64,000 bases of DNA from Agrobacterium vitis (lineage in GTDB: Bacteria > Pseudomonadota > Alphaproteobacteria > Rhizobiales > Rhizobiaceae): assembly GCF_014926405.1 (NCBI RefSeq), contig NZ_JACXXJ020000005.1, positions 1,555,001-1,619,000 of the forward strand, written 5' to 3'. The position numbers were made by a program, and so were the translations under genes. Under the pieces are notes generated by a model, which was given only the letters and a program-made list of their open reading frames with translations, ran no database searches and was not told the origin of the DNA. Positions 56,430-64,000 of the stretch are shown one piece after another (position 1 is the first letter of the stretch; each line of letters begins with the position of its first letter).

Positions 56430-58451
56430 ATGTCAGATGTTGTTATGGTGCTGGGTATGCATCGGACCGGCACAAGCTCGGTTGCCGGTACCTTGGTTAA
56501 GCTGGGAGGGGGCGCACCTCAGCACTTGATGCCAAATAGCGCGTTTAATGAGCGCGGTTATTTTGAATCCAATGTCATTGCTCAGCTCAACGATGAAATT
56601 CTAGCTTCTGCTGGGACCCGGTGGGATGATTGGCGCGAATTCAATCCAGATTGGTATAACAGCACCGTCGCACGGAATTTCCAAGCGAGAGCAAGAGAAG
56701 CGTTTGCTGAAGAGTTCGACACGGCTCTGCTTCCGGTTATTAAAGACCCACGGATCTGTCGGTTTTTTCCGTTTTGGCGACAGGTTCTTGAGGGAATGGG
56801 AAAAACCGTTCATGTAGTTATGCCGCTGCGGTCTCCTTGGGATACGGCAAAGTCACTGAACTATCGCAACAAAATGCACATGACGCATGTCATAATGCTC
56901 TGGCTGCGGCATGTTTTGGATGCCGAGGTCGAAACCAGAGACCTTCCGCGCGCCATCTTCACCTGGCAGGATTTTCTCACCGATTGGCGTGGCACCTGCG
57001 AAGCTATTTCAACCGAAACAGGTCTCACTTGGCCGCGCCTTTCGGATAGGTCCATTGCTGAAGTGGAAAATTTCCTCTCGCGGGACTTACAACATCATGC
57101 TTCTGAGGAAAAAACTTTTCCCCAACTGCGGCAGGTCAATCATTGGGCTATGGAAACTTATGAAGCCTTAAAGGAGCTCTCTAAATCGCCACAGTCAAAG
57201 GCAGCGCGGACAGCGCTGACTGATGTAAGAGAGGCATTCAACAATTCAGGTGCAATTTTCGGTCGCCTGCTCATCGAATATGAAATCAGCATAGAGGAAA
57301 CAAACCGCTCTTTGGAAGCGGCTGTCCGAGACCGCGACGCCTTGCAAAATGCGCAAAATGACAGTGACGCTTATCATACAAACAAGCTCAATGAGCTCGA
57401 AGGCACACTTGAACACGTAAGGAATGAGAGGCAGCGTCTTGAAACTGAATTGGAAGCCGCACGCCAGACTTCTGAGACACTGATTCTTGAGCGCGATGCT
57501 ATAGAGCAAAACTCAAATCACTCTCTCGCTCGTATCGCGGAGCTTCAGGAAACGCTAGAGCATGCCAATAAGGACCGGCAACGCCTCGAAGAGGAACTAA
57601 CTAGCGCTCAGACAGAATGTCAACAGCTGATGTCTCGGGTCGACGTTCTCGCGGACGAGCTACAAACAGCGATGGAGGCCTGCGTTAACCTACAAGCAGA
57701 TCGAGATCAGCGCGATCATGATCTGACGAAACTAGAGGCCCAAGTCAACGCATTGCAGCACGACCTTGTGAACCAGGAGTCGGAGGTTACCGTGTTGCGA
57801 GAGGAACTAGCAGGCCGAGACGCACAGACCAAAGAACTGCGAGAAGAACTGGCAGGCCGAGACGTACAGACCAAAGCACTGCAGGAAGAACTGGCAGGCC
57901 GAGACGCACAGACCAAAGCACTGCAGGAAGAACTGGCAGGCCGAGACGGGCAAAACACTCGACTGAAAGAGGACTTGATAAATGTTCAATCTGCGCTGGC
58001 GGCATCAAAAAAGCGGCTCGAGCAATCATTTTTTGGGAAGCTTGATCCCGGAGCCGACAAGCGCCTAGCTCGCAAATTGCTGGCAAGCGATTTGTTTGAC
58101 TTTGATTTCTATTGCAGTCAGCTCAAGAACGCTCTTATCACGCCGCCTTCTGCACCAATAGATGCTGCTTTGCACTTCGTTAAGGCGGGCTTCTCGCAAG
58201 GCCTTTGGCCGAACGCATTTTTTGATACCCATTGGTATCTGTCCCAATACGACGATATCCGCAATTCCGGAATCAATCCGCTATGGCACTACCACATCAA
58301 CGGCTGGAAGGAACGGAGAGACCCTTCAAGGAAATTTTCCACTGCATTTTATCTTGCAGCCTATCCAGATATTCAGGTTGCGAACGTCAACCCGCTTCAG
58401 CATTTTTTGCGTCACGGCCAGCATGAGGGACGTTCGATCTTTCACATCTGA
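56430..58451 (+). CDS. Sulfotransferase-like protein with coiled coil and C-terminal glycan-module repeats
   Basis: Protein of 673 residues with three parts. Residues 1-250 resemble a PAPS-dependent sulfotransferase, with P-loop LGMHRTGTSSVAG at 8-20 and PVIKDPRICRFFPFW in the 3'-phosphate region. Residues about 275-540 are a long coiled coil ending in nearly identical 14-residue repeats (EELAGRDAQTKALQ). Residues about 550-673 hold three related segments of the form FDxxWYLSQYDDIRNSG, then NPLWHYHINGWKE, a module also found in the RgpF-like gene at 61226. GAGGGG precedes ATG 56430. It may hold a glycosylation complex together or modify sugars with sulfate; activity is not proven. The 237 bp upstream have nothing recognisable. 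Confidence 0.8.
   Translation: MSDVVMVLGMHRTGTSSVAGTLVKLGGGAPQHLMPNSAFNERGYFESNVIAQLNDEILASAGTRWDDWREFNPDWYNSTVARNFQARAREAFAEEFDTALLPVIKDPRICRFFPFWRQVLEGMGKTVHVVMPLRSPWDTAKSLNYRNKMHMTHVIMLWLRHVLDAEVETRDLPRAIFTWQDFLTDWRGTCEAISTETGLTWPRLSDRSIAEVENFLSRDLQHHASEEKTFPQLRQVNHWAMETYEALKELSKSPQSKAARTALTDVREAFNNSGAIFGRLLIEYEISIEETNRSLEAAVRDRDALQNAQNDSDAYHTNKLNELEGTLEHVRNERQRLETELEAARQTSETLILERDAIEQNSNHSLARIAELQETLEHANKDRQRLEEELTSAQTECQQLMSRVDVLADELQTAMEACVNLQADRDQRDHDLTKLEAQVNALQHDLVNQESEVTVLREELAGRDAQTKELREELAGRDVQTKALQEELAGRDAQTKALQEELAGRDGQNTRLKEDLINVQSALAASKKRLEQSFFGKLDPGADKRLARKLLASDLFDFDFYCSQLKNALITPPSAPIDAALHFVKAGFSQGLWPNAFFDTHWYLSQYDDIRNSGINPLWHYHINGWKERRDPSRKFSTAFYLAAYPDIQVANVNPLQHFLRHGQHEGRSIFHI
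57801..57950 (+). repeat. In-frame 42-bp tandem repeat
   Basis: Three full copies and a partial fourth of a 42-bp unit (start points 57801, 57843, 57885, 57927), differing by a few bases. Copies 2 and 3 are almost identical. The unit is a multiple of three and encodes 14 residues, two heptads, so copy-number change lengthens the coiled coil without breaking the frame. Confidence 0.95.
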
Positions 58452-58785
58452 TAAGGTCCGCCAATGAACGAAATTTTTCTTAGCTGTGCCCAAACTGTGG
58501 AGGCGAGAACTGTTTCCATAATGTAACCACACATCTATGTCGTCCTATTGCAGGGCCGAAATTTAGACCAGCAATCGAAATGCGAGTGTGAAAGCCTATC
58601 GGGCAAATTGGCGCTAAAAATCTCACCAAGGGTTTACAGCTTAGGGCCCTTGACATAGAAAGCCGACCGCACGCTAACCAAATTGATGGAACTAGATCTC
58701 CCAAATGGGAGTGGTTCAACAACTGCTTCACGCGCCTTCAGCGTAGCTTCGCATCACCAAAACAATCCCGAGGTCCAGCACTAAT
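58452..58785. other. Gap without recognisable gene
   Basis: 334 bp between the sulfotransferase-like and glycosyltransferase genes. Short open frames exist on the minus strand (58480-58731) but carry no family features or ribosome-binding site. No clear promoter, hairpin or insertion sequence was found. It is long for an operon gap, so the next gene may have its own promoter here. Confidence 0.5.
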
Positions 58786-61218
58786 ATGAAAAAAATCGGT
58801 TTTATAGAAAAAATTGATGGCGGCACGGTGTGGGGATGGTCTCTCGGCGTGAAGGGTGCAAGATCTTCGAGTATTAAAGTCTACATAGACGGATCCTATG
58901 CTGATGAAATCGTTTGTGATATTATGCGTGAGGATGTTAACTCTTATCACAACATAAATATTCCTACAGGATTTTCTTACTCCGTCCCCAATTCGTATCG
59001 CGACGGGCAACCACATAAAATTGAGATCAAATCAGATACTGGCGTCTCACTTAAGAGCCTGATTCCCAATCAGTCAGGCAGCCAAATTGTTTTCAATGCT
59101 CCATCTCGTTTTTCCGGTCATGTCGACAAAGTCAGTGCCGGAACTGTTTCAGGTTGGGTTCTAGAAAATATCGACGGTCGCCCCTTGAAAAAAGGCGGGG
59201 TAACTCTGGCCATCTACTGCAATTCGTCGCTTGTTGGGCAGGTAATAGCGAATCAACGCAGGCCTGATGTCGCACATATTTTGAACGGCGATACTGAGTG
59301 TGGGTTTTCGTATCCATTGCCTCCTTTCTTTTTACAGCAGGACGTCCGCATAGAAGTCAAAACTGTATCTGATGGATGGCCGCTGACTAATTCACCCATT
59401 ACATATACTAGCCTTAGTAACGATGATGGCGCTTTGATCGGCTTGATCCATAAAGCACTGGATAAAAACATAGCAGATCTGTGGCAGTTAAATTTGAAAA
59501 TTGCGGAACATACGGAAAATTCATATATTTCTTTAGATAGCTACAATGACTGGGCTGTAGAGTATTTTGACGATTTGAACCGTCGAGTTCCAGAAATCAA
59601 GTCAGCAAACATTCCTTTAGTAAGCGTCATTTGCCCGGTATATCGTCCGCGATATCGTGACTTCAAGATGGCTGTTGAGTCGGTTCTAGGTCAGACATAT
59701 AAAAATATAGAACTTGTATTGGTTGACGACGCCAGCAATGATCCAGAACTTGATATTATACTGGACGAGTTCGCACGTCGTGATGCTCGCGTAAAATTAA
59801 TTAAATCAACTAAAAATTTAAACATTAGTGAGGCTACCAATGTAGCCATTGCGAATTGTTCAGGGGATTTGATAGCGTTTTTCGACCATGATGACCTGCT
59901 AGAATTCTGCGCGATACAATTTATGGTCGACGCTCTCGTCGCCAATGATGCATTGCTGGTATATAGCGATGAAGATAAAATCGATGATGCGGGATATTTT
60001 TCAGAGCCGAACCTTAAGTCGGACTGGAACCTGCGGCTTTTGATGGCGCAGAACTATGTGTGCCACTTTTTGATTGTCAGCGCTGAAATGGTCCGCAAGG
60101 CCGGAAAACTTCATACAAAATATAACGGTGCGCAGGACCATGATTTTGTGCTGAGGCTTTCTGAAATAATTCCAGAAAACCGGATTTATCATATCCCTGA
60201 GATTCTTTATCATTGGAGAAAGACGCCCAACAGCACTGCGAGCACAATTGACAATAAAGAGTACGCGATCAAAGCGGGGATCGCGGCTGTTCAAGCGTAT
60301 GTCGACAGAAATTCCATCGCCGCATCGGTTACCTCTCGCGGCAACATGACGAATTACGTTGTAAACTACAAAGAAAAAAGTGCAAAAATTTCGATAATTA
60401 TTCCGTTTAAAGATCAAATAGATATGACACGCAAATGCGTATATTCTATCTTGGAAAATACGGATTATAAGAATTTCGAAATAATACTCGTTAATAATTT
60501 TTCATTGTCTATTGAGGCTGACAGTTTCAGAGACGAGATAGAAAAATTAGATAACGTCAGGATGATGGATGCTAATTTCGCGTTTAACTATTCCAGGATA
60601 AACAATTTTGCCGCTCAGAATTTGAAGGCAGATGCGTTTCTTTTTATGAATAATGACGTGATCGTCAGTGATCCTACGTGGCTGACGGAACTTGTCGGCG
60701 AATTATTACGTAGCGGTGACATTGGTGCTGTTGGGTGCAAACTTCTTTACGAAAATGGCACCGTCCAGCACGCAGGTATTATTGTTGGCGTAAACGGTGG
60801 CATCGCTGATCACCCTTACAAAGGACATGAAGCACATGATCCTGGCTTCATGGGGAGAGGCCTTTGCAGTCAAGAGCTTTCTGCGGTTACCGGCGCATGT
60901 TTACTTTGCTCATCGGACGTGTTCCACGCCGTATCAGGTTTTGATGAATTAAACTTTGGGGTGGCTTTTAATGACGTTGACCTGTGCCTTAAAATAAGGA
61001 ACCTGGGTAAGAAAGTCATTTGGCGTGCGGAGACCGTATTGGAGCACAGAGAAAGCTTGAGCCGTTCATCTGATCTTGAGCCTCAAAAAATTGCACGCTT
61101 TGCTAAAGAACACGTGGCTTTCAAAGAAAAATGGCAGGTGGTTCTAGATAATGACCCCTACTACAATCCGAAGTTCTCTAGGAGGACCGGTATATTCAAG
61201 GCCTTAAAGCGAGTGTAG
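58786..61218 (+). CDS. Double-domain family 2 glycosyltransferase with duplicated N-terminal beta domains
   Basis: Protein of 810 residues. Two copies of a beta-sandwich-like module occupy about 3-85 (GFIEKIDGGTVWGWSL) and 110-195 (GHVDKVSAGTVSGWVL). They are followed by a GT2 domain from about 277 (PLVSVICPVYRPRYRDFK, DxD-type FFDHDDL) and a second GT2 domain from about 534 (KISIIIPFKDQIDMTR, FMNNDVIV, and FNDVDLCLKI). Such tandem GT2 proteins build alternating sugars of O-antigen or capsule. No membrane helix, so cytoplasmic. The gene is AT-rich compared with the left side of the window. It ends eight bases before the RgpF-like gene. Confidence 0.9.
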   Translation: MKKIGFIEKIDGGTVWGWSLGVKGARSSSIKVYIDGSYADEIVCDIMREDVNSYHNINIPTGFSYSVPNSYRDGQPHKIEIKSDTGVSLKSLIPNQSGSQIVFNAPSRFSGHVDKVSAGTVSGWVLENIDGRPLKKGGVTLAIYCNSSLVGQVIANQRRPDVAHILNGDTECGFSYPLPPFFLQQDVRIEVKTVSDGWPLTNSPITYTSLSNDDGALIGLIHKALDKNIADLWQLNLKIAEHTENSYISLDSYNDWAVEYFDDLNRRVPEIKSANIPLVSVICPVYRPRYRDFKMAVESVLGQTYKNIELVLVDDASNDPELDIILDEFARRDARVKLIKSTKNLNISEATNVAIANCSGDLIAFFDHDDLLEFCAIQFMVDALVANDALLVYSDEDKIDDAGYFSEPNLKSDWNLRLLMAQNYVCHFLIVSAEMVRKAGKLHTKYNGAQDHDFVLRLSEIIPENRIYHIPEILYHWRKTPNSTASTIDNKEYAIKAGIAAVQAYVDRNSIAASVTSRGNMTNYVVNYKEKSAKISIIIPFKDQIDMTRKCVYSILENTDYKNFEIILVNNFSLSIEADSFRDEIEKLDNVRMMDANFAFNYSRINNFAAQNLKADAFLFMNNDVIVSDPTWLTELVGELLRSGDIGAVGCKLLYENGTVQHAGIIVGVNGGIADHPYKGHEAHDPGFMGRGLCSQELSAVTGACLLCSSDVFHAVSGFDELNFGVAFNDVDLCLKIRNLGKKVIWRAETVLEHRESLSRSSDLEPQKIARFAKEHVAFKEKWQVVLDNDPYYNPKFSRRTGIFKALKRV

Positions 61219-61225
61219 TTGTCTT

Positions 61226-62767
61226 ATGAATTCCATAAGATTTATTATATTTCAATTAAATAGAGTTCGCCACATTTTCAATGTGGCGAACTCTATTTTT
61301 TCATTAAAGACAGATGGCAAATATAGGAAACAGAAAGAAGGCGTTTTAATTTTTTTTGATCCTGTTTTTTACTTAAATACATATATTGACGTTCATGCCT
61401 CTGGAATTGACCCGATCTACCACTACGTCGCTAATGGCTGGAAGGAAGGTCGCTCTCCTTTCCAATATTTTAATGTTCAGTCTTTTACGAAAGCCCATCC
61501 TCGCCTAGAGGCGTTAAACGTTGACCTCGCCGAGGCCTGTATCCGGCTCTATGGCTCCTATGCTTGGCAAAGTCACATCGAGTGTTTCGGAATTGCGACT
61601 GATCTGTCTTTACCCGTTTCATTCACCTCAGCCGAGCGACGTAGATTACGTAAAAAATGGACGCGATATCGTGATTTTTTCGATGCTGAATTCTATTTAA
61701 AAGAATACCCGGATGCCGCAGCGACACCTGCTGGAGCCTTTATGCATTATATGCATTGGGGCTTTTCGGAGGATCGCCAACCTCGGGCGGATTTTGACGG
61801 GTATTACTATCGTAAGGCGAATGGCCTTCGCCGCGGGCAAAACCCTTTCCGGCATTGCATTGAGAGCATGGAGGTGGGCCAGAAGTTTCCGGCTAACGTG
61901 GAGAGCCGACCAGGAGTACAACTATTTTCGAAACCACCGTTCTCCGAGGACATAACCATAAATTCTTCGAATCCAGTGGCTTTGCAATTGAGCCTCTGTA
62001 TTCATGTCCATTGTTTTTATGTTGAATTGTTCGATGAGATCGTTGATCGGCTTCAGTGTTTGACGCTGCCGTTCTACCTCGTGGTAACTGTTTGCAATGA
62101 GAGTGATGCAGAAGTAGTGGAGAATCTTCTTGTCGACTTCAATCAGCGGCAAAACACCCACATTCTCGTGGTCGAGAACAGAGGCCGCGACATTGCGCCT
62201 TTTCTTATTGATGCCAGCCCGATATGGCGAAAGTCAGATTTGGTTTTGCATCTTCACACCAAGAGAAGCCCGCATATTGCATGGGGTGACAACTGGCGTC
62301 GGTATCTCTTCGATCAAACCATTGGATACGAGCCTTTGCTGAAAGGCATAATCGATCAATTCCAAGATCGGGGCGATGTGGGTATGATGTACCCGGAAAA
62401 TTTCAGCATGATTAAACACTTTACGGAAGAAGAACAAAATAAAGACGCCATCCGATACATCGCGCAAAAATTTCGTTTGGAATGTAGTTTTGAGGCACTA
62501 GGTGAGTATGCGGCCGGTTCCATGGCTTTTTACAGGGTGAAGGCACTCGCCAGTGTTCTCGAATATGATTCACTAGAAAATCTTTTCGGGCCTGAAAAAG
62601 GGCAGCTTGACGGAACGGCGGCGCATGTTCTCGAGAGGCTACTTCCAGAGATGGTCCGGTTAAATGGTTTTGAAACACAGCCTTATTTTTTGATAGACGC
62701 TGAAGCAGCCGGCCTGCGCACGCAAAGGTGTGGCAACGACGCCAAATCGCGCCAAGCCAAACAGTAA
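61226..62767 (+). CDS. RgpF-like rhamnan synthesis protein with N-terminal glycan-module repeats
   Basis: Protein of 513 residues. The N-terminal half has two or three repeats of a short module (FFDPVFYLNTYIDVHASGID, then YHYVANGWKEGRSPF, and FFDAEFYLKEYPDA), shared with the sulfotransferase-like protein. Residues about 255-500 match the rhamnan synthesis F (RgpF) domain: LCIHVHCFYVELFDEIVDRL, VENRGRDIAPFL, LVLHLHTKRSPHIAWGDNWR. The family extends rhamnose-containing polysaccharides. A terminator-like hairpin lies inside its first 25 codons. The ATG at 61226 has only a weak ribosome-binding site, and no other in-frame ATG exists for a long stretch. Confidence 0.87.
   Translation: MNSIRFIIFQLNRVRHIFNVANSIFSLKTDGKYRKQKEGVLIFFDPVFYLNTYIDVHASGIDPIYHYVANGWKEGRSPFQYFNVQSFTKAHPRLEALNVDLAEACIRLYGSYAWQSHIECFGIATDLSLPVSFTSAERRRLRKKWTRYRDFFDAEFYLKEYPDAAATPAGAFMHYMHWGFSEDRQPRADFDGYYYRKANGLRRGQNPFRHCIESMEVGQKFPANVESRPGVQLFSKPPFSEDITINSSNPVALQLSLCIHVHCFYVELFDEIVDRLQCLTLPFYLVVTVCNESDAEVVENLLVDFNQRQNTHILVVENRGRDIAPFLIDASPIWRKSDLVLHLHTKRSPHIAWGDNWRRYLFDQTIGYEPLLKGIIDQFQDRGDVGMMYPENFSMIKHFTEEEQNKDAIRYIAQKFRLECSFEALGEYAAGSMAFYRVKALASVLEYDSLENLFGPEKGQLDGTAAHVLERLLPEMVRLNGFETQPYFLIDAEAAGLRTQRCGNDAKSRQAKQ
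61258..61300 (+). terminator. 19-bp hairpin with T-tract inside the start of the RgpF-like gene
   Basis: The arms AATAGAGTTCGCCACATT and AATGTGGCGAACTCTATT pair perfectly (61259-61276 / 61280-61297) around a loop of three bases, extendable by one pair, followed by TTTTTCATT. It has all features of a rho-independent terminator, 40 bp after the glycosyltransferase stop, yet it lies within the next open frame (codons 11-25). Confidence 0.8.
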
Positions 62768-62831
62768 GCTAATCTAGGCCCACCGTAGTTGCCGTGAGGC
62801 CGCAGCTACCCGTTGCCAAGTGACATAAAAA

Positions 62832-62853
62832 GCCGGAAAAGCGATTTTCCGGC
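62832..62853 (-). terminator. Terminator of the phage lysis operon
   Basis: Stem GCCGGAAAA / TTTTCCGGC around loop GCGA, followed on the minus strand by TTTTTATG. It lies just after the stop of the last gene of the minus-strand cassette (62863) and separates it from the convergent RgpF-like gene. Confidence 0.8.
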
Positions 62854-62862
62854 CTTCTGGAT

Positions 62863-63249
62863 TCAGCGTTGCTTTTGCGCCGCCTCGATCCGCTGCAAGA
62901 TTTCCCGCATCACCCGAAGGTCGCCGCTTTGCCCGCTGGCGGTGATTTGCAGTTCCTTGATGGCCTGTGAGATCGATGTGGCTGATTGTTCGGCAACAGT
63001 GACGCGGTAGGAAAGATTATCGAGCTTGCGCAGCTCAACCTCATTGACCTTGAAGCGCTCCTCAATCTTACCATCGGCATTGCCAAGCCGTCCTTCCACG
63101 GCAACCCGCCATCGCTTTAACTCGTCAATGTCACTATTGGTTTGCGCCCAGGCATAGCCGCCGCCAGCGATGATGCTGACCAGCGTCGTGAGATTGATCC
63201 AGGTGTTGATATTGTATTTCGGCGGTTTTGCAGCTGGTTCGTCGGTCAC
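62863..63249 (-). CDS. Phage-type small membrane protein with coiled coil
   Basis: Protein of 128 residues. One membrane helix (INLTTLVSIIAGGGYAWAQ) follows a short cytoplasmic N-terminus; the rest is a coiled coil (DELKRWRVAVEGRLGNADGK to ILQRIEAAQKQR). The layout is typical of accessory proteins found beside phage lysis genes. GTG start at 63249 overlaps the preceding stop as GTGA and has AAGGGGGCGG upstream. It could be a holin- or antiholin-like protein, but no family is certain. Confidence 0.7.
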   Translation of the reverse strand: MTDEPAAKPPKYNINTWINLTTLVSIIAGGGYAWAQTNSDIDELKRWRVAVEGRLGNADGKIEERFKVNEVELRKLDNLSYRVTVAEQSATSISQAIKELQITASGQSGDLRVMREILQRIEAAQKQR

Positions 63250-63539
63250 GTCCCGCCCCCTTGCAAAGCGTTGATAGTGTCTGCCTTGGCGGCATTTGTG
63301 GCGCGGCAATCGGCCAACGCCTTTCGGTCCCTACCCCACAGCCGATATTCAGCCGTCCGATCCGTGCCAGCAGGAATAAACACAGGTGCATCGCAATCAG
63401 CCATGATACCAGCCGAGACGCTTGGTTTACGATCAGCGGTCGGTTGCGCCGATGGCGTTGAGAGCGTTTCGCACCCCGTCAGGCATAGCAGGGCAGGCAG
63501 GAGCGGCACCCGCCCCAGCAGCAGCACTCGGTTTCGCAT
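63246..63539 (-). CDS. Rz1-like outer-membrane spanin lipoprotein
   Basis: Lipoprotein of 97 residues with a signal sequence ending in lipobox LLCLTGC and a short Pro/Ser-containing mature chain. Its start lies inside the Rz-like gene in another frame, and it ends beyond it, the hallmark nested Rz/Rz1 layout. It is expected to form the outer-membrane half of the spanin that disrupts the outer membrane at phage lysis. ATG 63539 follows AAAGGAAAA; an ATG at 63557 is also possible. Confidence 0.82.
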   Translation of the reverse strand: MRNRVLLLGRVPLLPALLCLTGCETLSTPSAQPTADRKPSVSAGIMADCDAPVFIPAGTDRTAEYRLWGRDRKALADCRATNAAKADTINALQGGGT

Positions 63540-63870
63540 TGGTCTTTTTCCTTTCATTGTCCAGTGCAGCTTCTAGTCCTGCGACCTGCCCCACATGGGC
63601 GGCCATCGTGGCGACCAAGGCCGCATCGGCGGCATTGATCTGTTTCTGTTGGGCCTCGATCTTGGCGAGCTGGAGCAAGTCTGCCTTGCGTTGGGCCTCT
63701 GCCCACCGCTGGCGGATCTCAGTCCGGCCAGCTTCTTTCAGCGACGACGCCCAGCTATGCAGGCCTAGCCCGACGATAAGGACGGCAGCGATCAAGGCGA
63801 TGCCGCGCCAGTCGAGCTTTTCGCGGAGCGCCTTGAAAGCACTCCAGGCAGTCAGGGGGATAGCAATCAT
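63433..63870 (-). CDS. Rz-like inner-membrane spanin
   Basis: Protein of 145 residues with one N-terminal membrane helix (GIALIAAVLIVGLGLHSWA) and a periplasmic coiled coil (EIRQRWAEAQRKADLLQLAK onward), then an Ala/Pro-rich tail with one Cys. This is the structure of an inner-membrane spanin. The nested lipoprotein gene supports the assignment. Its ATG overlaps the stop of the upstream partial gene as ATGA. Confidence 0.8.
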   Translation of the reverse strand: MIAIPLTAWSAFKALREKLDWRGIALIAAVLIVGLGLHSWASSLKEAGRTEIRQRWAEAQRKADLLQLAKIEAQQKQINAADAALVATMAAHVGQVAGLEAALDNERKKTNAKPSAAAGAGAAPACPAMPDGVRNALNAIGATDR

Positions 63871-64000
63871 CGGCAATCACCATTGTGATCCCGGTCATGG
63901 GCCGGTTGCCAACCAACCGGAGGCTGGGGCTTCATCATCCCCGCAGGCCCATCGCGCCAGGTGTTGATCAGGATCTTGGCAAGGCCAAGCAGTCCGACAA
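63867..64000 (-). CDS. Partial gene upstream of the spanins, 5' end outside window
   Basis: The last 44 codons of a gene that enters from the right edge, ending in TGA overlapping the Rz-like ATG. The visible part has a short hydrophobic run (VGLLGLAKILINTW) and a hydrophilic end (PPVGWQPAHDRDHNGDCR). By position it should be a lysis or late phage gene (holin or endolysin are candidates), but too little is seen to decide. Confidence 0.6.
   Translation of the reverse strand, partial: VGLLGLAKILINTWRDGPAGMMKPQPPVGWQPAHDRDHNGDCR

Noticed and set aside
57801..57950. Possible CRISPR-like array
   Set aside because: Repeats are directly tandem with no spacers and lie in frame within a coding coiled coil.
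58480..58731. Minus-strand open frame, possibly a transposase remnant
   Set aside because: No catalytic motif or recognisable end of any insertion sequence could be made out.

Overview
The window reads as chromosomal DNA of a Rhizobiaceae alphaproteobacterium, most likely of the Agrobacterium/Allorhizobium/Rhizobium group. The strongest sign is a complete acpXL-fabZ-fabF2-fabF1-adh-lpxXL set, the rhizobial operon for the very-long-chain acyl group of lipid A. An fnrN/hemN pair with an anaerobox, a cobalamin riboswitch on bluB, and TTAACCAT (CtrA-type) boxes fit the same group. I cannot fix the species from the sequence alone. Most genes are GC-rich and densely packed. The exceptions are an AT-rich orphan gene near 7.3 kb and a long AT-richer block from about 54 kb to 62.8 kb.

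Layout, left to right. 1-5.6 kb holds redox and central metabolism (gor partial, DUF2059, rpiA, gph) and a YcbB-type L,D-transpeptidase. 5.9-9.4 kb carries both fumarase classes (fumC, then a class I Fe-S fumarase) with an AT-rich orphan gene between them. 9.6-14.7 kb has a diguanylate cyclase, a DUF971 protein, and the molybdenum cofactor genes moaA, mobA and mobB around an EamA transporter. 14.8-17.4 kb is an OmpA-type gene whose proline-rich half is broken over several reading frames. 17.6-20.1 kb encodes a polar amino-acid ABC importer without its ATPase. 20.3-27.4 kb is mixed housekeeping: Usg, a methyltransferase, proline iminopeptidase, a beta-hydroxyacid dehydrogenase, an Lrp regulator, a UDG-like protein, a nuclease and a DivJ/PdhS-like kinase. 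tRNA-Asn, an AnmK-GNAT fusion and tyrS follow.

31-37 kb has a GntR regulator and an OsmC-like gene sharing a perfect palindromic operator, riboswitch-controlled bluB, a TolB-like protein and nadE. A 148-bp palindromic element follows. 37.4-44 kb is a putative winged-helix regulator and the lipid A long-chain acyl operon. 44.1-47.7 kb is the anaerobic module hemN / fnrN with one anaerobox, a deformylase-like protein lacking metal ligands, and a BON protein. 47.7-53.6 kb has an OprB porin, dgkA, cobT and cobS (which with bluB serve the lower ligand of cobalamin), a DUF1289 protein and a membrane aspartic protease.

At 54.0 kb the character changes. On the minus strand there is a 14-nt match to the 3' end of a tRNA-Leu, directly followed by a good terminator. 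To its right are an IS3 transposase tail and four large surface-glycan genes: a pyruvyltransferase-like protein, a sulfotransferase-like coiled-coil protein with an internal 42-bp repeat, a double GT2 with duplicated N-terminal domains, and an RgpF-like protein. The window ends in a minus-strand phage lysis cassette with nested Rz/Rz1 spanin genes. I interpret 54.0 kb to the right edge as part of a genomic island or prophage inserted at a tRNA-Leu gene. Its other end is outside the window, so this is an inference. The glycan module beside phage genes is the least conventional part of the window.
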